Positions 1 through 8,692 are shown, counted from the stretch's first letter. The stretch is 64,000 bases of DNA from B1SED10-75 sp964636865 (GCA_964636865.1 CAZWVJ010000002.1:62001-126000), one strand, 5' to 3'. Notes: generated by a model from the sequence alone, not told the origin. A program made the numbers and translations.

Positions 1-882
1 ATCGCAAGCAATTGGGCATGAAGGGCAGGCAGAAATTTTTTTCACCAGGTTTTTAAGCATAGTTTCCCCGGACACATCTTCGGCATACTTGAAGGTACCC
101 TTCTGAAAATTATTAGTGGGCAAGCAACCCATGCGGTTAAATACCAGAACATTAGCCGGAGTTCCGAAAACCCGGTATTTTTCCGTAGCCGGCCCACGGC
201 AGCGCAAATAAAGATCCCGGCATAATTCCATAAGCTCATCAAGCTCCGCTACTTCCACGCTCTCTGTCCCCCGCATACAAATGGCTTTCAAATTTTTGGA
301 TCCCATTACCGCCCCCATGCCCGTCCGACCTACCTGGCGGTTACGATCGTTGGTAATGTTTGCCATGCGGTTCATTAATTCCCCGGAAGGGCCAATATCC
401 GCCACTCTTATTTCATCGTCATCAAGCTCTCTGCGGATCTCTTCCTCGGTATCCCATGTAGACTTGCCCCACAAATGCCCCGCATCTTTTATTTCTATAC
501 TTTTATTATTAATATAAAGATAAACCGGGGAGGAAGCTCGCCCATGGATTACGATTCCGTCCCAACCCGCCGCTTTCAACTCCGAAGCAATTCCTCCCGA
601 CGAGATACCGAAGCCGATAAAACCCGTCAGCGGCGAAAGCGCGCCCAGGACGTATTTAGACGAAACAGGAACGGGAGTGCCTGCCACAGGGCCAGTCCAG
701 AGAGCAATTACGTTTTGCGGAGACAGTGGATCAATCCCGGCAGGAATCTCATTATAAAGAGACCAGGCCACTAATCCATATCCACCGATATATTTTCTTG
801 CTATTTCTTCCGGAAGCATTTCCACAGAATAAGTCCTGTCTGCCAGATTTATCCAGATATATTTGCCAGTATAACCCTTCAT
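1..882 (-). CDS. aor: Aldehyde:ferredoxin oxidoreductase (AOR family), C-terminus cut by window edge
   Basis: Tungsten/molybdenum-pterin aldehyde oxidoreductase: such enzymes oxidise aldehydes to acids with ferredoxin as acceptor, or run in reverse, in the cytoplasm. The 294 visible residues start MKGYTGKYIWINL, carry the AOR glycine-rich GRTGMGAVMGSKNLKAI segment near residue 190, and end in CPSCPIAC (Cys286, 289, 293), the CxxCxxxC that binds the 4Fe-4S cluster. The distal part with the last cluster cysteine lies beyond position 1. The ATG at 882 has no good ribosome site; it sits 9 bases after a repeated hairpin element (877-1045), so the leader may be unusual. It is the last visible gene of the minus-strand flavoprotein operon, which suggests that it oxidises the aldehyde made upstream. 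The substrate cannot be read from sequence. Confidence 0.9.
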   Translation of the reverse strand, partial: MKGYTGKYIWINLADRTYSVEMLPEEIARKYIGGYGLVAWSLYNEIPAGIDPLSPQNVIALWTGPVAGTPVPVSSKYVLGALSPLTGFIGFGISSGGIASELKAAGWDGIVIHGRASSPVYLYINNKSIEIKDAGHLWGKSTWDTEEEIRRELDDDEIRVADIGPSGELMNRMANITNDRNRQVGRTGMGAVMGSKNLKAICMRGTESVEVAELDELMELCRDLYLRCRGPATEKYRVFGTPANVLVFNRMGCLPTNNFQKGTFKYAEDVSGETMLKNLVKKISACPSCPIACD

Positions 883-1045
883 CTTGTTTTAGGCGAGGAT
901 ACTCCCACTTCTGGGTAACAGCATAAATGGGAGAGGAATCGCCATTCCTCCTTTCTATAAACAAAGTAACGGAGCCGGTTAAGGCCAAGACCGGTCAACC
1001 AAAACCTCAAAATTATGAATAAGTTAACAAGTTAACACACAGTGT
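877..1045 (-). repeat. Dispersed structured repeat element, copy 1
   Basis: A segment of about 170 bases that aligns along its length with 7148-7329. Read on the plus strand it has an outer stem GGCGA (892-896) with TCGCC (939-943), an inner stem CTCCCA (902-907) with TGGGAG (928-933), a GC-rich middle, and ends in two GTTAAC sites 8 bases apart followed by ACACAGTGT. One end lies 5 bases after the stop codon of the flavoprotein gene; the other reaches the AOR start. The ACTCCCA hairpin resembles the terminal hairpins of IS200/IS605 elements, so a non-autonomous mobile element is one reading and a structured leader is another. Confidence 0.7.
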
Positions 1046-1050
1046 TCAGA

Positions 1051-2610
1051 TTAATCATCCCAAAGGGGAAGGTTCCCCGGCGCCATTACCAGGTTAGGAT
1101 CCAGCATTTTTTTGGTTTGCCTTACCAGATCTATATAAGGCACCATGCGCTTTAACTGATAACTATGCATTAAGGTCCCTTTCCCCAGCATAACCCCGCG
1201 TTGGGCAAAATCCTCTCCTAACTTGTGCACCATCTCTCTGAATTTCAACATTTCATCGGGATGGCCCGGATCAATGTAGTAATCAAATTCTAAAGCACAC
1301 ATTCGTCCCATTTGCATGGGGCCCTGTAAAGATATGCCCTGAGGAATAGTTTTTTTGCTTGCAAAAGGATCTGTAGTGGTAAAATATTTATCTCTCAGGC
1401 GCCGGTGGATTCTTTCCAGCTCGGGAACTTGATCCAGTTTGCAAGCATAAGCCATCCAATTAAAGCTTCCTTTCCAACGTTGAGACCTGCCTCCCTTGTA
1501 TACCTTTCTGAACATCTGCCAGGTAAATTCTTCCTCCGGTATCTCCATAGCCCGGTAGAAAAGGTTAATGCTCTCATCGGCCATAAAAGTTAAACCATCA
1601 ATGCTGTCAACAATCTCTTTCAAGCGTTTTTCCTTAATGGCAAGTTCTTCTTCATCCAGGGCATTTATATTCAAGAAAAGGAAATGCACCCCGAGAGATT
1701 CCATTATATCCGTGGCATCCTCGGTTAAAACTTGAGCGGCATGGCAGTTTCCGGATTTGTAAAAATCCTGGACAAAATTTTCTTTACAAATTACCTTGAA
1801 GAATTCACAGAAGACGTCAAGATCTTTTTCATCTTCATCTTCGTATTCCAGGAAAAACGTCTTTTCAATAGGAAATTTATTGAAGATTTTTATGGTTATT
1901 TCCGTACATATACCAAAGTTTCCATCTGAAGACAAAAGCATTCCCAGCATATCCGGGCCCGGGCCCAACACCCCTACCTTATCTTCAAAATCTTCAAAAG
2001 TAAGGGGGCCTGATTTAAAAATCTCACCATCAGGCAGCACCCAGGTAGAGCTTACGATATTTTCATGGTGATTCCCCGTCTTGTAAGACATTTCAGTCAT
2101 TCCACCCGTAACGTAGTTAGATAACAATGAAATGCTGGCGAGGGTCATGGGACTGCTGGGCATCATGCGCATTCCCCCGGTAGATTCCCTTTTGACACAT
2201 TCTTCAAAAATAGGGCCGATGCGTATATACGGAGAAAGAGTAACGGTCATGCTTTCTTCGTCAACTTCTAAAATATTGTCCATGCGGCGCAGATCCATCA
2301 AAATACCCCCGCGTTTCGGGACAGTCTGGCCGGCGTGATTAAAACCGGTAGTCAAAACTAAAAGCGGTATCTCGTGTTTTTGCGCAATACGCACTACTGA
2401 CTGCACTTCTTCCGTGGAAGATGGCAAAACCACTAACTGGGGCTTATTACCTACTATTATGGTAAAATCACGGTGATAGCAAGTAAGGACCGCCGGGCTG
2501 TCGCTAACCCATTCTGCACCTAAAGCTTCCTCAAACTCCTTTTTGGCCTCCCTTAAACTATCCGGGTTCATGCCCCGGGCAACTCTGTCTTGATTCTGCA
2601 AATAATTCAC
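1051..2610 (-). CDS. FAD-linked oxidase, VAO/PCMH type
   Basis: A 519-residue flavoprotein of the vanillyl-alcohol oxidase/p-cresol methylhydroxylase superfamily. The N-terminal FAD_binding_4 domain (about 25-250) has the pyrophosphate-binding stretch TTGFNHAGQTVP and the SSDGNFGICTEITIK motif, which corresponds to SEGTLGIxTEAT in GlcD. The C-terminal substrate domain ends MLDPNLVMAPGNLP. It starts with GTG at 2610, overlapping the stop of the preceding truncated paralogue (GTGA), so translation is probably coupled; an internal ATG (residue 14) has no better ribosome site. It lies between CCG-FeS genes and AOR, so electrons probably leave through the FeS protein rather than to oxygen. The likely chemistry is alcohol or hydroxy-acid oxidation; the substrate is unknown. 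Confidence 0.85.
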   Translation of the reverse strand: MNYLQNQDRVARGMNPDSLREAKKEFEEALGAEWVSDSPAVLTCYHRDFTIIVGNKPQLVVLPSSTEEVQSVVRIAQKHEIPLLVLTTGFNHAGQTVPKRGGILMDLRRMDNILEVDEESMTVTLSPYIRIGPIFEECVKRESTGGMRMMPSSPMTLASISLLSNYVTGGMTEMSYKTGNHHENIVSSTWVLPDGEIFKSGPLTFEDFEDKVGVLGPGPDMLGMLLSSDGNFGICTEITIKIFNKFPIEKTFFLEYEDEDEKDLDVFCEFFKVICKENFVQDFYKSGNCHAAQVLTEDATDIMESLGVHFLFLNINALDEEELAIKEKRLKEIVDSIDGLTFMADESINLFYRAMEIPEEEFTWQMFRKVYKGGRSQRWKGSFNWMAYACKLDQVPELERIHRRLRDKYFTTTDPFASKKTIPQGISLQGPMQMGRMCALEFDYYIDPGHPDEMLKFREMVHKLGEDFAQRGVMLGKGTLMHSYQLKRMVPYIDLVRQTKKMLDPNLVMAPGNLPLWDD

Positions 2611-2963
2611 CCCCCGACAATATCCATACGGCGAAGGTCCATGAGAACAGCGCCGTGTTCTGCATTACGGTCTCCCGTATGGTCAAAATAGTTACCTATT
2701 GATAACAATGCCACTGCATATTTTTCAGCAATGTCAATCACTTTTTTAACTTCGCTGTCAGAGGAAGGAAACACGACAATTTCCGGTTCCATCCTCTTTC
2801 CGGCATGAAAGTCATAGGCGGCCCGATAATTCTCCAAAACAGACGAATTGTTACTCACCCAATCCTCACCCAAAACTTGCCGGAGCTCTTGCAATATATT
2901 AATTTCACTGGCTTTAACATTTTTGCCCCGGGCATTTAAACTTGATTCATGATCTATCATCAA
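2607..2963 (-). pseudogene. Truncated paralogue of the FAD_binding_4 N-terminal half
   Basis: 118 residues that align with residues 1-115 of the next gene: ARGKN to ARGMN, then EDWVSNNSSVLENY, EIVVFPSSDSEVKKVIDIA and VLMDLRRMD. The copy stops a few residues after DLRRMD, exactly where the full-length protein goes on into the second half of the FAD domain. It lacks the rest of the FAD site and the whole substrate domain, so it cannot be an oxidase by itself. Its start has an acceptable ribosome site and its stop overlaps the next GTG, so it is probably still translated. Either a tandem-duplication remnant or a small protein that now serves mainly to couple translation. A simple frameshift is unlikely, because the next gene restarts the same domain. 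Confidence 0.65.
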
Positions 2964-2993
2964 TAAACACTCCTCCTCTTCAAACCCCTCTAT

Positions 2994-4205
2994 TTACTCC
3001 AGAGTGGAATCAAGAACTTCCAAAACATCCATAATCTCTATGCCATAATCCTTCTGCGCCACCGCCTCTTTAAAATTTTGCTCACAAAACGGGCAGGTGG
3101 TAAGGAGCATGTCAGCTCCCGTTTCCCTTGCCTCTTCCAAACGTAAATCTGCGCTCCAGAGGGCCAGGTCATTGCGGAAAGCAGTGCGGACCCCTCCCCC
3201 CGCAGCACAACACCAGGAATACTCACGGATGCGATCCATTTCCACAAAATCCATACCAGGTATTGCTTCTATTACCCGCCTGGGAGCATCGTAAATATCT
3301 GTATATCTGCCCAGGTGGCAAGGATCGTGATAGGTGGCTTTTCTTGAAGCTATCTTTTTTGATGGTTTCATCCTTCCTTCCTGTATAAGCCGGTCAATAT
3401 ATTCGATGGTGTGCATAACCGGGAAAGGCAGTTCTTCCGCATATTCTTCCTTGAGAATACTGTTACATCCCGAACAACTGGTAACCATTAGATCAATATC
3501 AAGATCTTTAAACATCTGCATATTATATTCTTTAATAGTATTAAAGGTGGCCCGGTCTCCTACCCGCAGGACTGTACTGCCACAGCAATATTCTTTATCC
3601 CATAGCATGCCGTAATCAACGTCGGCTTTTTGAAGCAGGCGGGCTGTGGCAACAGCTACTTCCTGGACTACCGGATCCAGCGCCTGGGTGCATCCCGGAT
3701 AGAAAAGAACTGAAACCTTCTCTTTTTGCACATTTTTGGGCTTAAACCCGAGTTTTTTTGTCCAACGCGTCCGCCCTGCCCGCGGTGACAACCAGGGGTT
3801 TCCGTAATTCATAATGCTCTTAATAAGCGTTTTGTGTTCGGGAAGAGGACCAAAACCTTCTTCCACTACATACTCCCTCAAAGCAGCACTGGCATGGTAG
3901 GGGTTAATTCCCTTTACCGGTTCGCATATTTCTCCGCATGCACCGCATTGTGTACAAGTGTAAATTATGTGTAAGAGAGTTTCGTCAATGCTAATTTCCG
4001 GCCTGAATGAAGTAAGAGCCCTTACCAGTTCATGCTTACCGGAACCATAATAGGGCTCAAATTTAAAACGAGTACCGCTGGGGCAGTTATCTGCATGTTT
4101 CTGGCCTCTAATCTTTTCCGGGTTGGTCATTTTGCAAATTCCACATCGCACACAGGCCCAAGCGTTATTTCTATAATGCTGCATATCAGTCGAAGCTTTT
4201 TTCAT
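2994..4205 (-). CDS. CCG-domain FeS oxidoreductase (GlcF/HdrD-like)
   Basis: 403 residues. The N-terminal ferredoxin-like part has CVRCGICKM and CTQCGACGEIC cysteine groups for two 4Fe-4S clusters. Two CCG domains follow, with the conserved sets PGCT/EYCCG/CSGCN and DPCHLGR/WCCAAGGG/TTCPFC, which in HdrB/GlcF-type proteins bind a further, non-cubane type of cluster. This type of subunit carries electrons from a flavoprotein to quinone, ferredoxin or another FeS protein. The start overlaps the stop of the upstream flavoprotein gene (ATGA at 4202-4205), so the two are translationally coupled and probably form a complex. No membrane segment is seen, so membrane attachment would need another partner. 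Confidence 0.9.
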   Translation of the reverse strand: MKKASTDMQHYRNNAWACVRCGICKMTNPEKIRGQKHADNCPSGTRFKFEPYYGSGKHELVRALTSFRPEISIDETLLHIIYTCTQCGACGEICEPVKGINPYHASAALREYVVEEGFGPLPEHKTLIKSIMNYGNPWLSPRAGRTRWTKKLGFKPKNVQKEKVSVLFYPGCTQALDPVVQEVAVATARLLQKADVDYGMLWDKEYCCGSTVLRVGDRATFNTIKEYNMQMFKDLDIDLMVTSCSGCNSILKEEYAEELPFPVMHTIEYIDRLIQEGRMKPSKKIASRKATYHDPCHLGRYTDIYDAPRRVIEAIPGMDFVEMDRIREYSWCCAAGGGVRTAFRNDLALWSADLRLEEARETGADMLLTTCPFCEQNFKEAVAQKDYGIEIMDVLEVLDSTLE

Positions 4206-5530
4206 TCATTCCACCCCCAATACGGCTGATGAGGGTTCAAATATCCTTCCGGATCCAGCATATTTTTCACCCTGCGCATCATTTCCAAATAGTTTGTTGT
4301 TTTGGGATAATAATACTCCGCAAGCTTCCCCAGAGGCCGATTAAAAAACGCTCCCCTGGCAATCGCTTCCACCGCAACATCAAAATACTGAGTCTCAATC
4401 AAACCGGGGATTCTGTAACCCATATAGATTGTCCGCCCGAAGCTTACCGAAATAAAATATTTCTCCAATTCGTTTTCACTTTTTTTGTCGGATAAGAAGC
4501 TTTCCTCCATATAGTTATCCAGTTCCGGCGCGCGGGAATAAAGGGCATAAAAACCTAAATGTTCCCCCGGGCTGTGTATCCACGGAATTTCCATTTTTTG
4601 CAGCAAATCTTTGCTTTTTTCCTTGGTTTTTTCACCTTTCCAGTTCTTACAAATCTGCCTAACTTTGCGCGTCTGGTATTTAACATGCTCCGCGAAAGAT
4701 TCATTACCTACCAGCGCATACCATCCTTCCGGAAATTCACGCTCTAAAATCCTTGAAACAGCGGAAGAATTAAAACCCATTGCTTCCTGACATAATTCTT
4801 TCCTTGAAACTTCCTTCAGAAAACCGAGCATTTTATCACGCTCATCAAAATAAAAAAGGCCGGCTTCTCTTCCATCCAGGCGCTTATACGTCCAGATTGT
4901 CGCTCTTGTAATTACTCCGTAAATTTCTTCCGAGGCATGAAACCACTTTTCCAAATGTGGCCCCAAAACATCTTTCCAATCTGCATAATCATCCGTCAGC
5001 GCATGTCCACCCGTTTTAAAAATCCTGCTGTCAGGCAAAACCACCATTAAATTCGAAAACTGAGTTTCCGGGTAGCGGCTGGCCGCCTGCATTAATGCCC
5101 GGTTAACCGAGTTTCTTGCCACATAGGGAGAGGTAGCCACAGCCGGCATTAAAGTTTTTAATCCATACCTGTTAAGCTCCTCTCTAAGCTCTTCATAAGT
5201 AACACCCGGGCCCACATTAACCGCCAGGGCATCAATATCAATTTTTTCTATGGATGTCATCATAGAGGTATCAAGGATAATTCCTTTTTCCCCGCTAATC
5301 CAGGCAGGGAGGAAATCATCTTTCAACGTATAAACCGGTATACTCATTTCCCGGGCATAAGAAAGCACACGCTGAACTTCTTCGGTAGTCCCGGGACGAA
5401 CCACCAGAAAATCGCCATCAATGTTCATTGAAGCAAAATATTTAACAGCCTCATCCTTCCCTCCCACCAGCGATCCGGTGCCAAGAAGGTTAGCCAGCGG
5501 TGTCATATTTTCATTAAGCGTTACCTCCAC
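4202..5530 (-). CDS. FAD-binding oxidase subunit (VAO superfamily, divergent)
   Basis: 442 residues with FAD_binding_4 features: an N-terminal TTEEVQRVLSYAREMSIPVY segment, GPGVTYEELREELNRYGL, then PYVARNSVNRALMQAASRYPE where glycine-rich motifs are usual, and a C-terminal LDPEGYLNPHQPYWGW. The glycine-rich pyrophosphate loop is poorly kept compared with the 519-residue paralogue downstream, so FAD binding is expected but not certain. The pair may be a heteromeric enzyme of one active and one regulatory subunit, or two enzymes that share the coupled CCG-FeS protein. The start at 5530 is 67 bases after the SCP2-like gene, which suggests one transcript. Confidence 0.75.
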   Translation of the reverse strand: MEVTLNENMTPLANLLGTGSLVGGKDEAVKYFASMNIDGDFLVVRPGTTEEVQRVLSYAREMSIPVYTLKDDFLPAWISGEKGIILDTSMMTSIEKIDIDALAVNVGPGVTYEELREELNRYGLKTLMPAVATSPYVARNSVNRALMQAASRYPETQFSNLMVVLPDSRIFKTGGHALTDDYADWKDVLGPHLEKWFHASEEIYGVITRATIWTYKRLDGREAGLFYFDERDKMLGFLKEVSRKELCQEAMGFNSSAVSRILEREFPEGWYALVGNESFAEHVKYQTRKVRQICKNWKGEKTKEKSKDLLQKMEIPWIHSPGEHLGFYALYSRAPELDNYMEESFLSDKKSENELEKYFISVSFGRTIYMGYRIPGLIETQYFDVAVEAIARGAFFNRPLGKLAEYYYPKTTNYLEMMRRVKNMLDPEGYLNPHQPYWGWNE

Positions 5531-5597
5531 ATTTAACCCCCCATATCCTTAAATAGTATCGGGCAACCCGCCACAAATAAAACAGCTTCCATTCCTT

Positions 5598-6014
5598 TTA
5601 ACCCATCTCATCGATAAACCGGGTTTCCACTTGACGCAAACCTTTTAACAATGCCTGCGCCTGTTTTACCTGAGTTACCAGGTAGGAAACATCCCCGTCA
5701 ACCGTTATCTTCCCTTTCATAATTGACTTGATGGGATCAAGTTCACCCTTAACAATACTCTTCCAGGTAGAATAAGTACCGGTAAGAACAAAAGGAGCGG
5801 GTTTTTCATCGGGAGAATTCATCTGGGCCACATCCAAGACCTGACCGCGGTAAGGATTTATCCAAATATAGATAGGTTCGTTATAAGTGTCGTCAGGTTC
5901 CGAAATTAAGGTCAGCGCACCCTCCCAATTTTTTCCTGCCTGTCTGTACTCATTGCTCTCATTGAGAATTCTTTGCAATTCCTGTAACCATTCCAGGGTG
6001 GGAAAAGTAAACAT
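5598..6014 (-). CDS. SCP2-like sterol/lipid-binding domain protein
   Basis: 138 residues from the ATG at 6014, which follows a strong GAGGAGGGAGG site with 3 bases of spacing; a longer TTG start (6032) would place the site inside the gene. The body matches the SCP2 fold: a GAxTLISEPDDTYNEPIYIWINPYRG strand region, then FVLTGTYSTWKSIVKGE, DPIKSIMKGKITVDGD and a C-terminal helix. SCP2 domains hold hydrophobic ligands such as acyl-CoAs or sterols. As the first gene of the flavoprotein-AOR operon it suggests a hydrophobic substrate that needs a carrier. No signal peptide, so it acts in the cytoplasm. Confidence 0.8.
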   Translation of the reverse strand: MFTFPTLEWLQELQRILNESNEYRQAGKNWEGALTLISEPDDTYNEPIYIWINPYRGQVLDVAQMNSPDEKPAPFVLTGTYSTWKSIVKGELDPIKSIMKGKITVDGDVSYLVTQVKQAQALLKGLRQVETRFIDEMG

Positions 6015-6280
6015 TTTCCTCCCTCCTCGCAATTTTTTGTACTACTAACAGAAATTATTACAGCTATAATTTTTTTAGTTAAAGATTAACGAATAAAACA
6101 GTGAAAGTTGCAGCCAATAATTATGGGTAGCAAGATAATACCTTTAATTTAAGGTGCATTTTTGCATCTAATATTACTTATTGAAGGTGAACTTTTTCGT
6201 AGTTACTGGTATGATATAGCAGTTAAAATAATGGCAAAGTCCGAATCAATTAAAATTTGGAAGAAAACTCGCCATTTTTA

Positions 6281-6889
6281 TTAATTTATTTCTTCTTCCC
6301 TCCTTTCTACCATCTCTTTTTCTTCAAGGCAAAAGCCCTCGGTAAACAGGAGAAACAGGCTGGAAAACACCTCATCCAGGGAAAGACTGCTTTTAAGCAA
6401 AAACTCCGAAGAGAGGGTAGCCTGTAGTGAACCGACTAATGTGGCAATGATGACATCCGTATTTATTTCCGGGTTAAAAACATTTTTTTTCTTGCCTTCG
6501 TCTATTACCTTGCCAAACTCTTCCAGAACCTTCTCGCGAGTAACAAGAATCTTTTTCCAGAGATCGGGAAGCTGATTTTGCATATCCTTTAATGCAGTGG
6601 CACTAATACCCAGATTTACTATGCCCTGTGAAAATTGGTAAAGCTCCCACAATTTGGCCAGCGGCTCTTTTTCTGCTCCCACAATTTCATAAATACGGTT
6701 GGTGAATTTCCCCAATTCCAGATCAACGGCAGCTTCAAGTATCTCTTTCTTACTGGAAAAATTCTCATAAATCGTTCTTTTGCTCATTCCCAATTGGTTT
6801 GAGATTTCCTCAATGGTTGTATTCCGGAAGCCATGCTCGAAAAACATTTTACGCGCCGACCTGATAATTTTTTCCCTGGCATCATCCAT
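6281..6889 (-). CDS. TetR-family transcriptional regulator
   Basis: 202 residues with a typical TetR helix-turn-helix (TTIEEISNQLGMSKRTIYENF, about 24-45) and a helical ligand-binding C-terminal domain that ends in a charged tail. It lies just upstream of the SCP2/flavoprotein operon on the same strand, 266 bases away, and is likely to control that operon and itself. Its own promoter is well formed (6962-6990). By analogy with FadR/TetR proteins the effector could be an acyl-CoA or the hydrophobic substrate, but this is inference. Confidence 0.9.
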   Translation of the reverse strand: MDDAREKIIRSARKMFFEHGFRNTTIEEISNQLGMSKRTIYENFSSKKEILEAAVDLELGKFTNRIYEIVGAEKEPLAKLWELYQFSQGIVNLGISATALKDMQNQLPDLWKKILVTREKVLEEFGKVIDEGKKKNVFNPEINTDVIIATLVGSLQATLSSEFLLKSSLSLDEVFSSLFLLFTEGFCLEEKEMVERREEEIN

Positions 6890-6961
6890 TTACCGGCAGC
6901 TCCGCTCTTAGTATGGTAAAAACAAAACCAAAAAAACCATAATATTTTCTTAATTATCACA

Positions 6962-6990
6962 ATAATACCTAAATGCATACATGAAGTCAA
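6962..6990 (-). promoter_or_regulatory. Sigma-A promoter for the tetR gene
   Basis: On the minus strand TTGACT, 17 bases, TATTAT, followed about 70 bases later by the tetR start. The spacer contains ATGTATGCATTT, a partly symmetric stretch that could be an autoregulatory operator. Confidence 0.7.
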
Positions 6991-7101
6991 TATATTTTTT
7001 GAAAAATTCTATGATATTTAAATATTTCTACATTTAGCCTCGTGTAGGGGATCTGACATATGTATAAAGAAATTATTAAAAAAATTTTTTTGCCGCTAAA
7101 A

Positions 7102-7139
7102 AAGAGAGGCAGCATCTTGAAAAAGATACCGCCTCTCTT
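7102..7139 (-). terminator. Rho-independent terminator after mtaB and the repeat element
   Basis: Inverted repeat AAGAGAGGC (7102-7110) / GCCTCTCTT (7131-7139) with an inner ATCTT/AAGAT pair. Read on the minus strand the stem is followed by a T-run. It closes the mtaB transcript, with the repeat element inside the 3' untranslated region. Confidence 0.8.
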
Positions 7140-7147
7140 AGCAAACA

Positions 7148-7329
7148 CTTCATCTTTTTTTTAGGCGAGGATATTCCCACTACTAAGCGATAGCCAAATA
7201 GCCACAAGTGGAAGAAAAATCGCCATTATTCCTTCTCTCTATAAGCAAGGTAACATAGCCTGTTAAGGATTAGGCCGTTCAACCGAAACTTCGAAATTAT
7301 GAATAAGTTAACAAGTTAACACACAGTGT
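7148..7329 (-). repeat. Dispersed structured repeat element, copy 2
   Basis: Aligns with 877-1045 over the whole length, including the CTTCATCT border, the GGCGA (7164-7168)/TCGCC (7220-7224) outer stem and the double GTTAAC plus ACACAGTGT end. In the inner stem the sequence changes but pairing is largely kept (TTCCCACT at 7174-7181 with AGTGGAA at 7207-7213), which argues for a selected RNA or DNA hairpin. It lies 3 bases after the mtaB stop codon and upstream of the terminator. A tiny frame (MAIFLPL... to TAA) is open in the same place as MAIPLPF... in copy 1. Confidence 0.7.
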
Positions 7330-7332
7330 ACT

Positions 7333-8676
7333 TTAATAGAGTTCTCCTTCTACACCCCAGGTATGGGATTCCCGGGGTTTAAGCCAAACAAAGCTGCCTT
7401 TTAACTCTCCTTGACCCTCTTGCAGTTGACCCGTTTCTTTAAACTTTGACCATATATAATTATCTGAGTAACCCTCTCCCCATTTTTCAGAGCATTTCTC
7501 CACTAAAATTCTCAACAATTTGCCCTCCATTTGGCGGTGGAAACGCAGCGCCAGCTTTTCTTTAAGATTCTCCAAATCATTTAACCGTTGTTTTTTGATA
7601 TCAGGGCGTACTGCTTCACGGAAATGGTACGCCGCCGTGTATGGGCGAGGGGAATAAGAAAAAATATGCAAACCGCTAAATTCCAATTCTTCTAATAATG
7701 ACATGGTGAGATTATGATCTTCTTCCTTCTCTCCCGGATAACCGGTAATAATATCCGTGTATAAACTAATATCAGGCATCATTTCCTTCACCTGTCGAGA
7801 TATTGTATAAATATCATGGGCAGTATAACGCCTTCCCATTAACTGCAAAACCCTGTCAGAGCCACTCTGTATAGGCATATAAAGGTGCGGGCAAATTTTT
7901 TCGTTTTCAGCCATTACTTGCAAAAGCTCTTCATTAATACTCATGGGCTCCACTGCAGTCAACCTGAGGCGAAAATCATAAGGCAATTCGCTCAATAATT
8001 TGAGGAGGCGCGCTAAATTCCACTCCTCCCATTCTCTGCCATATATGCCTATGTGGGTACCTGTGAGCACTATTTCCCGATACCCTTTCTGTAAAAATCC
8101 TTGCGCCTGTTCCCACACTGATTGCGGTTCCAGGCTGCGCGGTTTACCGCGAGCTCGGGCAACGATGCAGTAACGGCAAAATTCATCACAACCTTCCTGT
8201 ATTTTTAAAACAGGTCTCACTTTCGAAGAGTCTATATGCAGGGATAATTCTTTTAGCGGTTCATCAGGCAACCCATCAACCACCAAATTCCAGGGCGGCA
8301 TGCTTCTTTGGCCTAAACGTTGGCGAAGGATATGAGGAATTTTTGCTCTATTACTATTGCCTACAGCAATTTCTACTTCCGGTATATGAGTAAAAATCTC
8401 CCGGGAATAAACCTGGGAATAGCATCCCGTTATTACTATTAAAAGCCCGGGGTTTTCTTTTCGGGCACGGCGGGCAGCTTTTCGCACATTGCGCGCTGCC
8501 TTTCCGGTAACCACACAACTATTGATTATATAAATATCTGCTTTATCCTTTTGAACTTCCTTAAAACCTTCTTTTTGAAGAAGAGTGCGGAGAGCATCCT
8601 TTTCATATTGACTGGTAGGGCAACCGAAATAATCTGCACTGAAATAAATAACTTGATGAGAAGGCACTTCCTCCAT
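7333..8676 (-). CDS. mtaB: tRNA (N6-threonylcarbamoyladenosine(37)-C2)-methylthiotransferase
   Basis: 447-residue methylthiotransferase that adds a methylthio group to t6A37 of ANN-decoding tRNAs, using S-adenosylmethionine and two 4Fe-4S clusters. The UPF0004 domain has its three cysteines in FGCPTSQYE, NSCVVTG and ITGCYSQ; the radical SAM cluster motif is CDEFCRYC, followed by IVARARG; a TRAM-like RNA-binding domain is at the C-terminus (RILVEKCSEKWGEGYSDNYI). The VVTGKA and CxxFCxYC patterns favour MtaB over MiaB. The start ATG at 8676 follows GGTGGGAG. It is a single-gene unit as far as visible. Confidence 0.9.
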   Translation of the reverse strand: MEEVPSHQVIYFSADYFGCPTSQYEKDALRTLLQKEGFKEVQKDKADIYIINSCVVTGKAARNVRKAARRARKENPGLLIVITGCYSQVYSREIFTHIPEVEIAVGNSNRAKIPHILRQRLGQRSMPPWNLVVDGLPDEPLKELSLHIDSSKVRPVLKIQEGCDEFCRYCIVARARGKPRSLEPQSVWEQAQGFLQKGYREIVLTGTHIGIYGREWEEWNLARLLKLLSELPYDFRLRLTAVEPMSINEELLQVMAENEKICPHLYMPIQSGSDRVLQLMGRRYTAHDIYTISRQVKEMMPDISLYTDIITGYPGEKEEDHNLTMSLLEELEFSGLHIFSYSPRPYTAAYHFREAVRPDIKKQRLNDLENLKEKLALRFHRQMEGKLLRILVEKCSEKWGEGYSDNYIWSKFKETGQLQEGQGELKGSFVWLKPRESHTWGVEGELY

Positions 8677-8692
8677 AGACTCCCACCCGGCC

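Noticed and set aside
752..988. 78-residue minus-strand frame over the repeat element and AOR start
   Set aside because: Its second half is an out-of-frame reading of the AOR N-terminus, and the first half is the hairpin repeat; not a gene by itself.
2600..2620. Run of six C/G bases as a frameshift joining the truncated and full flavoprotein genes
   Set aside because: Shifting frame there does not continue the FAD domain; the next gene restarts the same domain from its beginning, so this is duplication, not a frameshift.
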